A stretch of DNA of 64,000 bases from Candidula unifasciata (Eukaryota; Mollusca; Gastropoda; Stylommatophora; Geomitridae), in the NCBI GenBank assembly GCA_905116865.2, contig CAJHNH020000494.1:807928-871927 (forward strand), in the 5' to 3' direction. The notes under the pieces were generated by a model that was given only the letters and a program-made list of their open reading frames with translations, made no database searches and was not told the origin of the DNA. The translations under genes and the position numbers were made by a program. Within the stretch, counting starts at the first letter, position 1, and every line of letters starts with the position of its first letter. Of the stretch, positions 1 to 13,400 are shown one piece after another.

Positions 1-1210
1 AAACAACAGCAGCAACAGCACCTGCTGCAACAGCAAAATCAGCAACAAGTGGAACAGCTGCTGCAACAGGAACTGAAACTGCGACAGCAGAAGCAACTGC
101 AGCAGCAGCTTGACAGCAACAGCAGCTAGACCAGCGACGGCAGCTAGAGCAGCATCAGTGGCCAGAGCAGCAACAGCAGAAGCAGCAGGAACTGGGACAG
201 CAGCAGCTGCAGCAGGAACTGAAACAGCGACAGGAGAAGCTACTACAACAGCAGCTTGAACAGCAGAAGCAGATAGAGCAGCAAAAGAAGATAGAGCAGC
301 AAAAAAAGATAGAGCTGCAAAAGAAAATAGAGCAGCAAAAGCAGACCGAGCAGCAAAATAATATAGAGCAGCAGCAGCACTTAGAGCAGCAAAAGAAGAT
401 AGAGCAGCAAAAGAAAATAGAGCAGCAAAAGAAGATAGAGCAGCAAAAGAAGATAGAGCAGCAAAAGAAGATAGAGCAGCAAAAGAAGATAGAGCAGCAA
501 AAGAAGATAGAGCAGCAAAAGAAGATAGAGCAGCAAAAGAAGATAGAGCAGCAGAAGAAGATAGAGCAGCAAAAGAAGATAGAGCAGCAGAAGAAGATAG
601 AGCAGCAGAAGAAGATAGAGCAGCAGAAGAAGATAGAGCAGCAGAAGAAGATAGAGCAGCAAAAGAAGATAGAGCAGCAGCAGTGGTTAGAGCAGCAACA
701 GAATATAAAGCAGCAGCAGTGGAAGAGAGCAGAGCAGCAGAAGAAGAGCAGAGCAAGAAAGCGGATAGAGCAGCAGCAGTGGTTAGAGCAGCAACAGAAT
801 ATAAAGCAGCAGCAGTGGCAAGAGCAGCAGCAGTGGCAAGAGCAGCAGCAGTGGCAAGAGCAGCAGCAGTGGCAAGAGCAGCAGCAGCGGTTAGAGCAAC
901 AGCAGTGGCTAGAGCAGCAACAGAATATAAAGCAGCAGCAGTGGCAAGAGCAGCAGCAGTGGTTAGAGCATCAGCAGTGGCTAGAGCAGCAACAGAATAT
1001 AAAGCAGCAGCAGTTGCTGGTACAGCAGCAGCAGTGGCAAGAGCAGCAGCAGTGGCAAGAGCAGCAGCAGTGGCAAGAGCAGCAGCAGTGGCAAGAGCAG
1101 CAGCAGTGGCAAGAGCAGCAGCAGTGGCAAAACAGCAGCAGTGGCTAAAACAGCAGCATCAGTGGCTAGAACAGCAACAGTGGCTGTTACAGCAAGAGCA
1201 GCAGCTGCAA

Positions 1211-1242
<32 letters not shown>

Positions 1243-1445
1243 GTGGATGCAACAGGGAATATGGCTGCAACAGCACCTACAGCTACCGCAGCAACTACAG
1301 CTACCACAGCAGCTGGAACAGCATCCGCAAGAGCACCAGCACCAGCATCAACAAGAGCATCTGAATCATCAGCTTCAACAGCAGCAGCAGGAGCTTCAAC
1401 AGCAGCCAGTCGATGCAATAGGCATTAACTTGCCAATGATGTCAA
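1..1445 (+). CDS. Paralogue exon a: glutamine-rich hexad-repeat exon
   Basis: Low-complexity coding exon, open at the left edge. Frame 3 (codons from 114 to 1145) reads Q-rich with two hexad arrays: about twenty copies of a KIEQQK-like 18-bp unit (about 270-670) and a WQEQQQ-like 18-bp unit (about 815-1130). The Q-rich frame shifts twice: near 112 (CTTGACAG where a sister unit at 250-260 has CTTGAACAG) and near 1130 (CAAAACAG). After 1133 it continues in frame 2 as QQQ-rich sequence to NLPMMS, then a GTAAAT donor at 1446. One leftover base joins exon b in phase. Charge and Q content suggest a coiled-coil or prion-like segment (inference). Alanine-rich and leucine-rich readings of the other frames are shadows. 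Confidence 0.65.
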
Positions 1446-4400
1446 GTAAATGTTTTCTTGTTAAATTTCAGTTTTTAAATTATGTTTTTGCTGTCAGGCA
1501 AATTTTGCATATATTCTCACTTTCAGAAGAGCATCATTATGGTTAACAGCTCAGTCAAACTTATCAGGTCAAACATGGAGGACTGGGCATGGCAGAATGT
1601 TTAGCTTTAAACTAATTTTTTTTTCCATTTTTTTCCCCTTAGATAACGCTTTGCTAATGATTTTCCACATTTGGATTGAAGTCTATCGTTTTGCTGCCCG
1701 AGTTTAGTGCTTGGTGCAGCCCTATGAGCTGTGTTTTTCATGTGGAATACCTTTCATTTGTGCCGCGGTTGAGGTGTGGTATTCAATATGACCAGTAGCC
1801 AGTTCACGTGTCATCTGCTAAAATACCTGATGTAATAATTTCATGTGTGTATAACCAGCTTATTGTGACTGACTACTTCCATCAACAACAAACCTCATTT
1901 CTGGTAGTGACTGTTGGCTGTGGCACCTCTAGCATCTGCCATTTACATTTATTGCATGCTCATATTTCTGGATTGTGCATGGTCTGTTTGTTCACCAGTT
2001 TTTCAGATGGAACAGTTAGGGACATTTCTTTTGATTTTCACTGACACAGGAACAGAGCAAATATGGGGTGACCTGACTTGAAACCCTGACTATTACAAAA
2101 ACCAAAAATCAGTCAGGTGCCATTTTCATGGTGAAGATTGGCTGCAATAGATCTCCACATTGCTCTCTCTTGTCTTGGTTGTTCACTCTCTGACTGCTGT
2201 TTGTCTTTCCACTTGTATGATTGTCTACCTCTTGCTCTCTTGCCCTAGAACTTTCCCTCCAGTATGGTTTGTAAAAGTTGTCTTTTAATGTGGCCAAAAT
2301 GCTTGTCTTTTTTTCTGTATATTTTTAAAAATGTATTTTATTTTAGTAATTTTTTTTTTTTTTTTTTTCCCCAAGTCTTTCCAGAACCTGTATTTGATTT
2401 TATCCACATTTCCAATTAGATTTTTAAGTTGGCCGTTCATTGTCCAGGTTTCTGCACCATACAGCAGCAGGGCGGAGTATAACATTTGATGATTCTCATT
2501 TGAATGAATGTTATTGATCTTTCTAGATGTCAGTAATCTGCCTATCTTTTTCAAGATAAGTCTTACCCATTCTTATTCTGGAGGACCTGGTGATAAAAAC
2601 ACATTCCTTAAGGACTCCTCTTTTTACCATCATTTGTAGTGGGAGGATATTGTTGTCTAATTGTTGTCATTTGTTCCCAGCACAGATCATTAATAATTCT
2701 CCCCCGTGTGGGTTCCGGGACCCCATTGTGGGGAAAACAAGAATAGACTCACTGCCTCCCCAAAAGCATGTCGTAAGAGTCAACTAATTGGGGACCTTAC
2801 TTTGAAGTCGGAGTACATCTGCCATAGAGGCAAGGAACCAACAGTCTGTATTCAAGAGAGATCTGTAAAACTGATGCACATGCAAACACTCAGGTTCTGG
2901 AGCAGGACTGCAGTTCAGTAGTGGACGAGCAACCAGAATTTTCTGCCAGAGTGTACAACTGGTGAACGCGAAGAAGAAGAAGAAGATAATAATTCTGACA
3001 TCCTGTCCATCTAATCCTATTTTTGAGACACCCTGTCAAAGGCCCTCTTGTAATCTATAAAACCTGCATAAATACTTTTCCTGAACTTTTATTTTAAAAC
3101 AGTTGAAAACATTCAGTGTGCCTTCAACAGAGAGCTTAGCATCTCAAAAACTCTTATCCTAGTGAGTGTGAAGTTGTAGGAATATAAAAAGTGAATTCAT
3201 CATGAAAGAATGATGAGTTATGAGTAAGGTTATCTATCATGAAAGAATGAGTTATGAGTTAGGTTATCTATCATGAAAGAATGAGTTATGAGTTAGGTTA
3301 TCTTCAGTGCTCTCCAAACACATTCATGGATGTTCAGATTCCATATCAACAAATACATCAGCTCTCAATGGTAATAGTGCCAGTCCTATACTGGTTGACA
3401 AGATGTCTGAGTTCTTTCAAAATAAGTCATCCTAGATGACATCATGGGTACAGTCCAATATCTTATAGGGTGGGTAAGACAGGGTTTCCTGGCTTGGTGG
3501 TGGCTTCTAACGACCCCAAAACATCTAGAACTGGACCTAACCCCAACCCACCTATGTCCCATGAGACAGTGCAGCCTAGGTCCTACGACTGCATGCAGCC
3601 TATCTATTAAACTCTGAAATTTTAGACTATCTATTTGGGGTGAATAAAAACGAAAGCACCGATGTCTGTTATGTCCAATGTGCCTGACTGGCCAATCTTG
3701 ACTGCCAAGTTTTTATATTCTTAACAGCAATGTGAACACTCCCCCCCCCCCCCCCCCCCCCCAATCCTCATATCATCCTCTCTCTGAGGGCATTAACAAT
3801 AATGGCATGATCCAAAGGGTGACCATCTGTGAAAAAGCCAGGCTAGTCCAATGGCTCTTTCACTGCCACAACGGCATAAATTTTGAAACTTAAGAAAAAG
3901 GTTTTATAAAAGTCAATATTTTAAGCTTTCTCAACTTCGGTTTCCACCTTATATGTTAGACAGACATAGCCCAAGTTATTCTATTTTATCCTCGCTGTGG
4001 CAGATAGTACCAGGGCATTCTTGTTAGGTGTCCAAACCACTTCATTTATTGTTCTTTGATGACCTGTAAGACTGGCTTTATCCCTTCCATTATGACATCA
4101 GGTAATGTGACTGCTGGGAATTGATGGCTTGATGATTCATCATTTCCAGATGATTTACAAGCACACATTGTTTTTATAAGTTTTTCAGTGTTTTAATTTT
4201 TTTGAAAATATTCCAAAAGTTTCAAAACCATGTCAAATGAATTATTACGCTGATTAAGGAAAGCGATATAAAGGTGCCATATCTCTATGAAAACCCTAAC
4301 TTTTGCCCAAGTGGACAGCCATTCCTTAATTTCATCACTTCAAACTGGCCCATGATCTTTTATCTCTGTGATGACTCACCGGCCATGTTAGCACAACAAA

Positions 4401-7400
4401 TATTGACTTTACTCGTGAGTTTTAAACAAAAAATGTCAACAACAAAACTGGACAAATTAAAAAAAACATTGGTGCAGACGAATATTGGAGATGCACTGTA
4501 CTAAACTTATGTAGCAGGTCCTGTACAGAAAGTTGCTCCCATCCCAGCCTACTGAAGAAAGAACTAACTTGCCAGCGCTCTTGCTTCATGCATTTGTCCT
4601 GCTGAAAATTTCTCATGTCTTATTTCTATCTCTATGCTGGTCAACTTCTGCCTTTCTTGTCCAGTACCTGTTCTTTCAAAAAATGTTTGTTATCCAAGTT
4701 ATATAGAATATCAAGACATTGTGTGAGTTAGTTAATACTAATATTATAACCTGCTTTGTGTGTAGCCTTGTTAACTGTCAAAGTAGTATGTTGTAAATCT
4801 CCATTAACAGGAAAGCCAGAGGAAGGTTTAAAAATGAATTTTAGTCAAGAAGTGGAGGAAAAGATGGCTTATTATTTTAAGAGGATCTTCTGCCAGTCAC
4901 CACCTTCAACTGTTAGCATCGACCAGGCTCTTTACACATTCAGGTGTTTGAAGGATTCTCATGATCAAATCAACAAAGTAAGTTGTGACTATTTGTTTTT
5001 AGTTTTTTTTAATTAACTTGAATAAATTGGAGCAGAACTGTTAAAGCTGGCTGAGAAAGGAGAAGTCATGGTTGCTTCGAAGAGAGTGACAAGCTTCACA
5101 GGGAAGGTCACAGGTAGTAAACATAATTCGGATATTTTCTCCAGGCCATGCTGGCCTGTCGGAAATAAACAGGCAGGCAGTTTGGCTGGATCTGCACCAC
5201 TGGGTGGTGAATTGATACATAACAAGGCAGATGTGGTCAGGGCTCTTTGGGAAAAAGTAATGAGGTCAGAAGAGAAACTAGAAACTAGATTATTATGGCC
5301 TGGAGAGAATGAGGCACCTGGGTGTAACCAGGAAGTTTGGCCGGCTCACTACACTGAGGGTAAAGCAAGACGGACATACAACCAGATTACGACGGTACCA
5401 TAAGTATTTAAACTCTGGGCTGGTTGCTGAAGATAAGGACAGAGCACACATGCGAATGCCCGGAGTGCTGTGATGTCAATTCTTGACTAAACTCACTTCA
5501 ACTCAGTCTGGGCAGACGTTATATTTTGTCACTAACCTATTGCCACTAGGCATAAGTTTAATGGAGGATATGTAGCTGATTCAGGGCACACTCATGTGCT
5601 TAGTATGCCATGCGCTGGTGAAGTCTCCAGCTGTCAGTATCTTTTCGATCCATCTTCTTGGTTCCCCTACAATTCTTGCTATTTATCTTTTTGGTGGGTT
5701 CTCTCTCACTGCCAGCATCATTGCATTCATTCTCACTAGATAGCGGAACCATTTGTATTTTGTTTCAAAATGTTATGGTGGAAATTTTTTAAACATTTCA
5801 ACAAATCTCTTTATTTTTGACATAGTACCAACTGACAGACTGGTCGGTTTTGCACATAAAGGTGGTGAATTTATGCAGGATGTGGTCAAGACCCTTTTGG
5901 AGCAAGTGAACAATGCTAAGGCACGAATCAATCATTAAAGGGAGAATGATAGAAATGGATGTCTCCAGGGGATTTGGTTGACACTCTATACTCGGAGGAA
6001 AAACAAGGACATAAATCAGAGTGCTATAGGCACCATCCCAGTTGAAACTCTACTCTGGTTGCTAAAGATGACAGAGGACATATAGGAATGTCCTGAGCGC
6101 TGTGAAGTCAGTTCTTAGCTCAACATTCAGCAATATATGTATCAAAGGTTGTAAATCATGACTAGTAAGGATTATCATCACAGTACTCCGGATAGATAAA
6201 TGGTGCTCCGATCTCCTCCTCAAAAGCACCATAAGTGTAAAATGACCGATGATGCCTGTTCTGAGTTGATTAGTATTCGATCTTGTCCCCTTAGTGAAAT
6301 GTTCATTTCTTGCAGCTCTAGGTTGCACCGCTATGTTCTTCAGACTAGACAGGGATATGGACATGCCCTTTGGCCTGCTCGTCCGTGTAAACTATAGCAT
6401 CACCTTCATTTGCGCTTTCGTCAATAAGTGTTATGACTAAAGTGTCCACAATGCCAGGAATCTGCTCTCTACAGCTTCTATAAAGTGTGATGTGGACTGC
6501 AATATTGTTTGTATACATTCAATTCCAAAATTGCCAGTAAGGTGGCAAACATGTTCAATGATGTCCTCAGTAGATTTGCCTATTTGTCTTTTTTTTTCTG
6601 GGTCGACCTGAGAGCCAAGGTCATTTGTGAAAAATGCGGCTCTAAATGGACCTGAGCTCATGACCTTCAAATCTGCTGGCAAGCGTCCGGCCAATAAAAA
6701 GTCAAGTAGTCAGGTGGTCTGCCTTTGAATTTGCATGTCAGTTGTGGGTCTCTTGTGATTCCCTGCAGCTTGCTACGCACAAAGCTTCTAGCTCAAAAAC
6801 GGAAGTATTCACTCCTGCTTTCGTTGCATTTTTAATCTTTGACACTGTAGACAAGCTTCAGCATTTGTTGGTCATTTGTGGTTTTGCTAGCAATTTTTTG
6901 TTAAGCAGTTCATCATTGATTTCTTGTTACTTGTTGTCCATATAGACCCCAAGCAGATTGGTCAGACCCGTTCGTGCTCCATCCTCCTATGCAGCAGCTG
7001 TCTGTGTCTCAATGCACATTGTACCGGGTAGGAGTTAATTGGCATATCTTCTTTTTTTACCCCAGCCGGTTTCTGCATGCTTGTCTTCATTTATTACCCA
7101 TTTGAACAGGTGGTTCATTATCTCTTGACTCCTGTGTCTCTAGAATGCAGCGCCTTTAGAACAATGGTTCTCAACTTTCCTAATGCTGCAACCCTTTAAT
7201 AGTTTCTCATCCTACATGACTCCCAAACATACAATTATTTCATTACTACTTCATACTTCAATGAATGTGTGTTTTCCTATGGTCTTAGGCTACACATGTG
7301 AAAGGGTCATTTGACCCAAGAAAGGGTCGCTACCCACAGGTTAAGGACCACTGCTTTAGTGTCTGCCCTGACCATTCTTCTTCCTCCACCAACTCTACTG

Positions 7401-10400
7401 CAGACACAGCCAGTCTGTCAGCTCTTTCATTTCCATTCACCCCGGCATATTCCTGTGTGTAAAGCCAAGATAGTTTCTTGAAGCTGGACTTCCTAAATGC
7501 TGTCAACCCATTCTAGTTGAAGTTTGCCAGTTTGTATCTTTTTTATGTTCATTGAGTCTGTCACTATCAATGTGTGTATTGCTTTCTGCTCCACCAGCTG
7601 TGCAAGTGACCCTGTGACCGGATACCATCTCCATCATCAAGCCAGAAGAAGTCAAGCTGAATGTCTTTCATCTTTTACTATCATCCTATTCACCTGCGTT
7701 GTGAATGCCCACCCAGCTCGCACTCCACGAATCACCAAGCCATCTGTATAGATGTCACCTGGTTGAGTGTACTTGCTGATGTCTCTTATTTCGGCACCAG
7801 CACTTGCTTGTCTCGATTCTCTACAATACCTGCCCATGGTGATTATTACATCAGTGTACTCCAACAGTTTTCCTGGTGTCTGTCCATTCAGCACCAACCC
7901 CAACATGTTCAGTGCGCAGATAGGCTGATTTTTTTAATGCTCATACCATTCTCAAAATAAATGCAAAGCAGTTGACTGCTAAATTGCCAGCACTAAATGT
8001 AACCAAGTATAACAGGATTATGAAGTGCTCATAACCACTTCGATACCATAGAACATGTTGGAATTATAAAAGTGCATTGAATGTTGAATCAAGAATCAAC
8101 ATCATAGCATTCAGGACACTCCCATAAGCGAGCCATCCCCAGCTTCAGCAGCACGCCAAGAGCTCCAGTTCCTCTCACCTCTCCCTTGAATGCTGAGCGT
8201 TGGCCAGAACCCTGGGTAACTGCCATAAGCGCAATCTCTTCAGACCATCATGATCTGTTTGTTTGTCTGCACTGTTTACTCACTCCCAAAGGGTCCTGAC
8301 AGGGTGATTGATGCTTGTGTTGCATCAATTCACCAAGTGTTGCGAAACTGGCCAGTAAAACTGCATTAATAACATTAAAGCAACCGATGCTGACTTCTAC
8401 TGAGTAGTGAACTTATTTAGATGTGTAATGATGATCCTAATCTTGTCATTACCTTGTTAATGCTGTCTCACAGGATTTGCTTGCATGTGCGGTGTACAAC
8501 ATTGTAGGGCAGTCTGACTTCTTGCATCAGCACTCGGATCAGCACCTGCTGTTTATTGCTTATTTCTATGGTGGACTTATCCAATACGATATAGCCACGT
8601 ATGTAATTTTTGTGTGTGTGTGTGAACTTATTGTGTATGTAATACAGCATGTTGTTCATGTCAACTCCCCCGTGTGGGTTCTGGGGTCACATTGGGGGGG
8701 GGGGGGGGGGGGGAATAACAAGAATAGATCCACTGCCTCTCAAACAAGCATGTCAAGAGTCCACTGGGGTCTTCCTTCAAAATTGTAGTATCTGCCTGAG
8801 AGGTAAGGAACCAATAATCTGCATACAAATAATTTAGGTCTGTAAAATGGATGTGCATGTAACACTCAGGTTCAGGAACAAGATTCAAGTCCACTGGTGG
8901 ACGAACAACCAGAACTTTCTGCCAGTTTACACCTGGTGAAGCAAAGAAGAAGAAATTGTCAACTTGCAAATGTTAAAACTACCTCTCCAGCTACTAATCC
9001 AGCACATCATTTCATCAAACCTTCACCTTAATCATCCAACATATCCATTTTCAGCAAATCTTTACCTTATTTTTTTTTCAACAGATAAGATTTCAGCAAA
9101 CCTTCCCCCTTTTTTATCCAGTGCATCTGATTTAAACAAATTTTTTTTTTTAATCCAACACATCTGATTTTATCAAACCCTCACCTTTTTTATCCAACAC
9201 ATCAAATTTCAGCAAACATTCACCTTTTTTTAATCCAACATCTGATTTCAGCAAATATTTTTTTTTTTAATAAATCCAGAACATCTGATTTGATTTGATT
9301 CAAGAACCGACATCACAGCACTCGTAGCATTCCCTATAAGCACTCCGTCCCTATCATCAGCAGCCAGCGAAGAGTTCCGATACTAATGGTGCCAGTAGTA
9401 GCATTCAGATTCTTCTTCTTCGCGCTCACCAGCTGTACACTTTGGCGGAAGTTCTGGTTGCTCGTCCACTACTGAACTGCAGTCCTGCTCCAGAACCTGA
9501 GTGTTGTGTGTGCATCAGTTTTACAGATCTTTCTCTTGAATACAGACTGTTGGTTCCTTGCCTCTCCGGCAGATGCACTCCGACTTCAAAGGAAGCTCCC
9601 CAATTAGTCGACTCTTACGACATGCCTTTGGGGAGGCAGTGGGTCTATTCTTGTTTTCCCCACAATGGGGCCCCAGAACCCACACGGGGGGCATTCGGAT
9701 TAAACGTCCGTCTTGCCTTTCTCTGAGCCTCGAGCATCTGCCAGAACCTCTCGTCTCTCCCCCCTGCATCATTGACACCAGACTGGTGATCCAATTGCTC
9801 CTCCAAACTGTACACTCTCCCAAAAGGCACAAACCACATTTGCCTTATGTATCAGTATTCCACCAAGTTGTGCAGAGCCAGTCAGTCTGTCCCCTGTTAA
9901 TTTCCCAACACATCGGGGTACCCCGGTTGAAAAATACAGACAATACTCCTCACCCGTGTCCTCCGCAGCGAAGCATATAAACCCATGACCTTGACAGCAC
10001 GAGGTAAACATCTTGACCACTTTGCCACCCAGTCATAGACAGGCAGAAACTCTACTGGAAGGGCCCTCAAGAAATTAGTCAAAATTGTAAGGCAAATCTG
10101 AGGGATAAACCTGAAAACTAGTGACAACAGACAGATGGGTAGAAATAGGCAGGGGAAAGACAAATTTCTAATGGCTTAACTACAGTGTAAGTAGGATAAG
10201 AACACAGCTGATCTTTTATGTTCATCCGGCTGGCACATTGTGTTATGGTTTCAAGCTAGCCTGTGATATCATCTTTTGGCCCAGCACACCTTGTTTTGGC
10301 AAAGACTGAATTAGTCTTTTACAGCACACATGTAAGGGGTCAGTGCCTATTCCCCCCCCCCCCCACCCCTCATCCCCAGATGAAGCCCTAAAACCTGTAC

Positions 10401-13400
10401 AGGGAAGAAGTGATCTGAAATGGGTGATTGTCTGAAATGGTGAGCTATGATGATATATATTAAATTTTTGCATGTGTGTTAACTCTTTGAGTCCCAGGGG
10501 GTTTAGCATCACAGGCCCAGCAGGTAGTAAATAGAGTCATAAAATCGGCGCATCATGCGTTCATTGGGCTTTTAGGTAGGAACCTATGAACGTATGATGC
10601 GTTCCTTGGGACTCAAAGAGTTAAATATATATTCTTGAATCTTTATCAGGTTATTTACAGCCCAAAACAATTGCAAATGGTTTTTTTTTTTTTCAATGAC
10701 CAGTTTTAATTATATTTATAGTGACGGGACAATTGAAACGATCTTGAAAACCATTCAGGAAGCACTATGCATGCCACCCAGCTATAAGTTGTTCACGTTT
10801 GGTGTGGCCGCTCTGGAGCAAATCAAAAACAAGTATGACTTTTCTTGTTTTTAATTTTTTTTTTTCATTTTTTGTATATTTTTTTTCAAACAATTTTATG
10901 TTTTTTTTCTTTTAAAAAAAAAAGTCAGTGTCTGTCTCCTAACACTAAGATCAAAATATATAAAACGTTGATAGAACAGTTGTTATATGGCTCTGAAACT
11001 TAGAGCGCAACTAAAAGAGATGAAGCCTTATTACAGGTTTTCTAAGTCTTAAGACGAATCTTTGGATCCATCAATGATGTAAACAGCGGCGAATGGAGTG
11101 TGAGAAGCAATAATGAAATTAATTTGTTTAAATCACGTTTTATCACTGGCATCATGAAAGCTAATAGACTGAAATGGTTGGGGCATATTGAAAGAAGGTC
11201 AATGACAGAAGTAAAAACAGTATACACCTCAGAAATGAATCGTCATATACCATGAGGTAGACCAAGAAGAGGATGGAGAGATAATATCCAGACAGACCTG
11301 CAAACACTTGGTGTCACCAGCTGGAAAGAGAAGGCCAACCAGAGAGATGAATGGAGGCGGGTGATATCTGCAACAATGAACCTGAAGGACTCAGAATGCT
11401 GAAGAAGAAGAAAAAATGTTTTTTTTGTTTAAGTATTCATTCTTTGGTACAAGCAACTATGTTCATTTCTAGGGGCATGGCATCCGCTTCTACTGTTGAA
11501 GGTCCCGGGTTCAGGCCCTGATGAAGGCTGGGATTTTTTCAATGGGCTTCTAGTAATTTAACCTGGCCTCTGGGTAGTAAAATTGGACAACCGTGTGTAT
11601 TGTTGCGCACATAAAAAAAAATTGCTTGGCAGTTGAAAATTGACTAGCGTAGCCTGATGGCGCTTCCTGAGCAAAATTTAGAGTTAAAAAGCGACCCAAA
11701 GTATTTCAGAATCCTCGTCGGTGCACTGTGCTGAGATTCTTCAGACTCAGGCTTGAATCAGAAGTTGAATGGAGAACTTATGGGTTACCCCTTGTGCCAT
11801 GATGTTGATCTGTCGTCTAAACCTAAACTTATGTTCATTTGATTTTTGACTCACCAAGTGGGTTCTGGGAGAAAAGAGAATGGACCCACTGTCCCCCTCA
11901 ATGACCCACTGTCCCCCTCAATGACCCACTGTCCCCCTCAATGACCCACTGTCCCCCTCAATGACCCACTGCCCCCCTCAATGACCCACTGCCCCCCCTC
12001 AATGACCCCCTGCCCCCCTCAATGACCCACTGCCCCTCTCAATGACCCACTGCCCCCCTCAATGACCCACTGCCCCCCTCAATGATCCACTGCCCCCCTC
12101 AATCAAACCCACTGTCCGCCAATGACCCCCCCTAAATGACCCACTGTCCCCCTCAATGACCCACTGTCCCCCTCAATGACCCACTGTCCCCCTCAATGAC
12201 CCACTGTCCCTCTCAATGACCCACTATCCCTCTCAATGACCCACTGTCCCTCTCAATGACACTGTCCCCCTCAATGACCCACTGCCCCCCTCAACGACCC
12301 ACTGCCCCCCTCAACGACCCACTGCCCCCCTCAACGACCCACTGCCCCCCTCAACGACCCACTGCCCCCCTCAACGACTCACTGCCCCTCTCAACGACCC
12401 ACTGCCCCTCTCAACGACCCCTGCCCCCCTCAACGACCCCACTGCCCCCCTCAACGACCCACTGCCCAGCTCAACGACCCACTGCCCAGCTCAACGACCC
12501 ACTGCTCCCCTCAACGACCCACTGCTCCCCTCAACGACCCACTGCCCCCCCTCAACGACCCACTGCCCCCCTCAACGACCCACTGCCTCCCTCAACGACC
12601 CACTGCCTCCCTCAATGACCCACTGCCTCCCTCAATGACCCACTGCCTCCCTCAATGACCCACTGCCTCCCTCAATGACCCACTGCCTCCCTCAACGACC
12701 CACTGCCTCCCTCAACGACCCACTGCCTCCCTCAACGACCCACTGCCTCCCTCAACGACCCACTGCCTCCCTCAACGACCCACTGCCTCCCCTACAAAAC
12801 CACTGCCCCCTAAAAGACCCACTGCCCCCCTCAACGACCCACTGCCCCCTCGACCCACTGCCCCCCTCAACGACCCACTGCCCCCCTCAACGACCCACTG
12901 CCTTCCTCAACGACCCACTGCCTCCCTCAATGACCCACTGCCTCCCTCAATGACCCACTGCCTCCCTCAATGACCCACTGCCCCCCTCAATGACCCCACT
13001 GCCCCCCCCCCTCAATGACCCACTGCCCCCCCTCAATGACCCACTGCCCCCCTCAATGACCCACTGCCCCCCCCCCCCAATTACCCCTCTACCCCCTCAA
13101 AGACCCACTGCCCCCCCCTCAAAGACCCACTGCCCCCCCTCAATGACCCACTGCCTCCCTCAATGACCCACTGCCTCCCTCAATGACCCACTGCCTCCCT
13201 CAATGACCCACTGCCTCCCTCAATGACCCACTGCCTCCCTCAATGACCCACTGCCTCCCTCAATGACCCACTGCCTCCCTCAATGACCCACTGCCTCCCT
13301 CAATGACCCACTGCCCCCCTCAATGACCCACTGCCCCCCTCAATGACCCACTGCCCCCCCCCTCAATGACCCACTGTCCCCCTCAATGACCCACTGCCCC

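Larger units (their letters stand above)
1446..4810 (+). other. Paralogue intron a-b, repeat-bearing
   Basis: GTAAAT..ACAG. Contains a minus-strand reverse-transcriptase scrap (about 2285-2560), a GAA-tailed SINE (2701-2986), a three-copy ~41-bp repeat (about 3190-3302) and a 22-base C run at 3740. About 2000-2090 resembles 34890-34980, an uncharacterised dispersed repeat. I recognise nothing in 1560-2000 or 3310-4800 apart from scattered low-complexity sequence. Confidence 0.7.

Noticed and set aside
381..662. 93-residue (LLLLLY)n minus-strand frame
   Set aside because: Complement of the 18-bp coding hexad repeat; no independent support.
683..1546. 287-residue Ala-rich open frame with ATG at 683
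   Set aside because: Before 1133 it reads the Q-rich coding repeats in the wrong frame (Ala-rich). Only its last ~100 codons before 1446 coincide with the proposed exon; beyond 1446 it runs into the intron.
12256..12953. Pro/Thr-rich repeat proteins (THCPPQRPTAPL type)
   Set aside because: 19-bp satellite read with a 57-bp codon period; frame breaks at every irregular unit.
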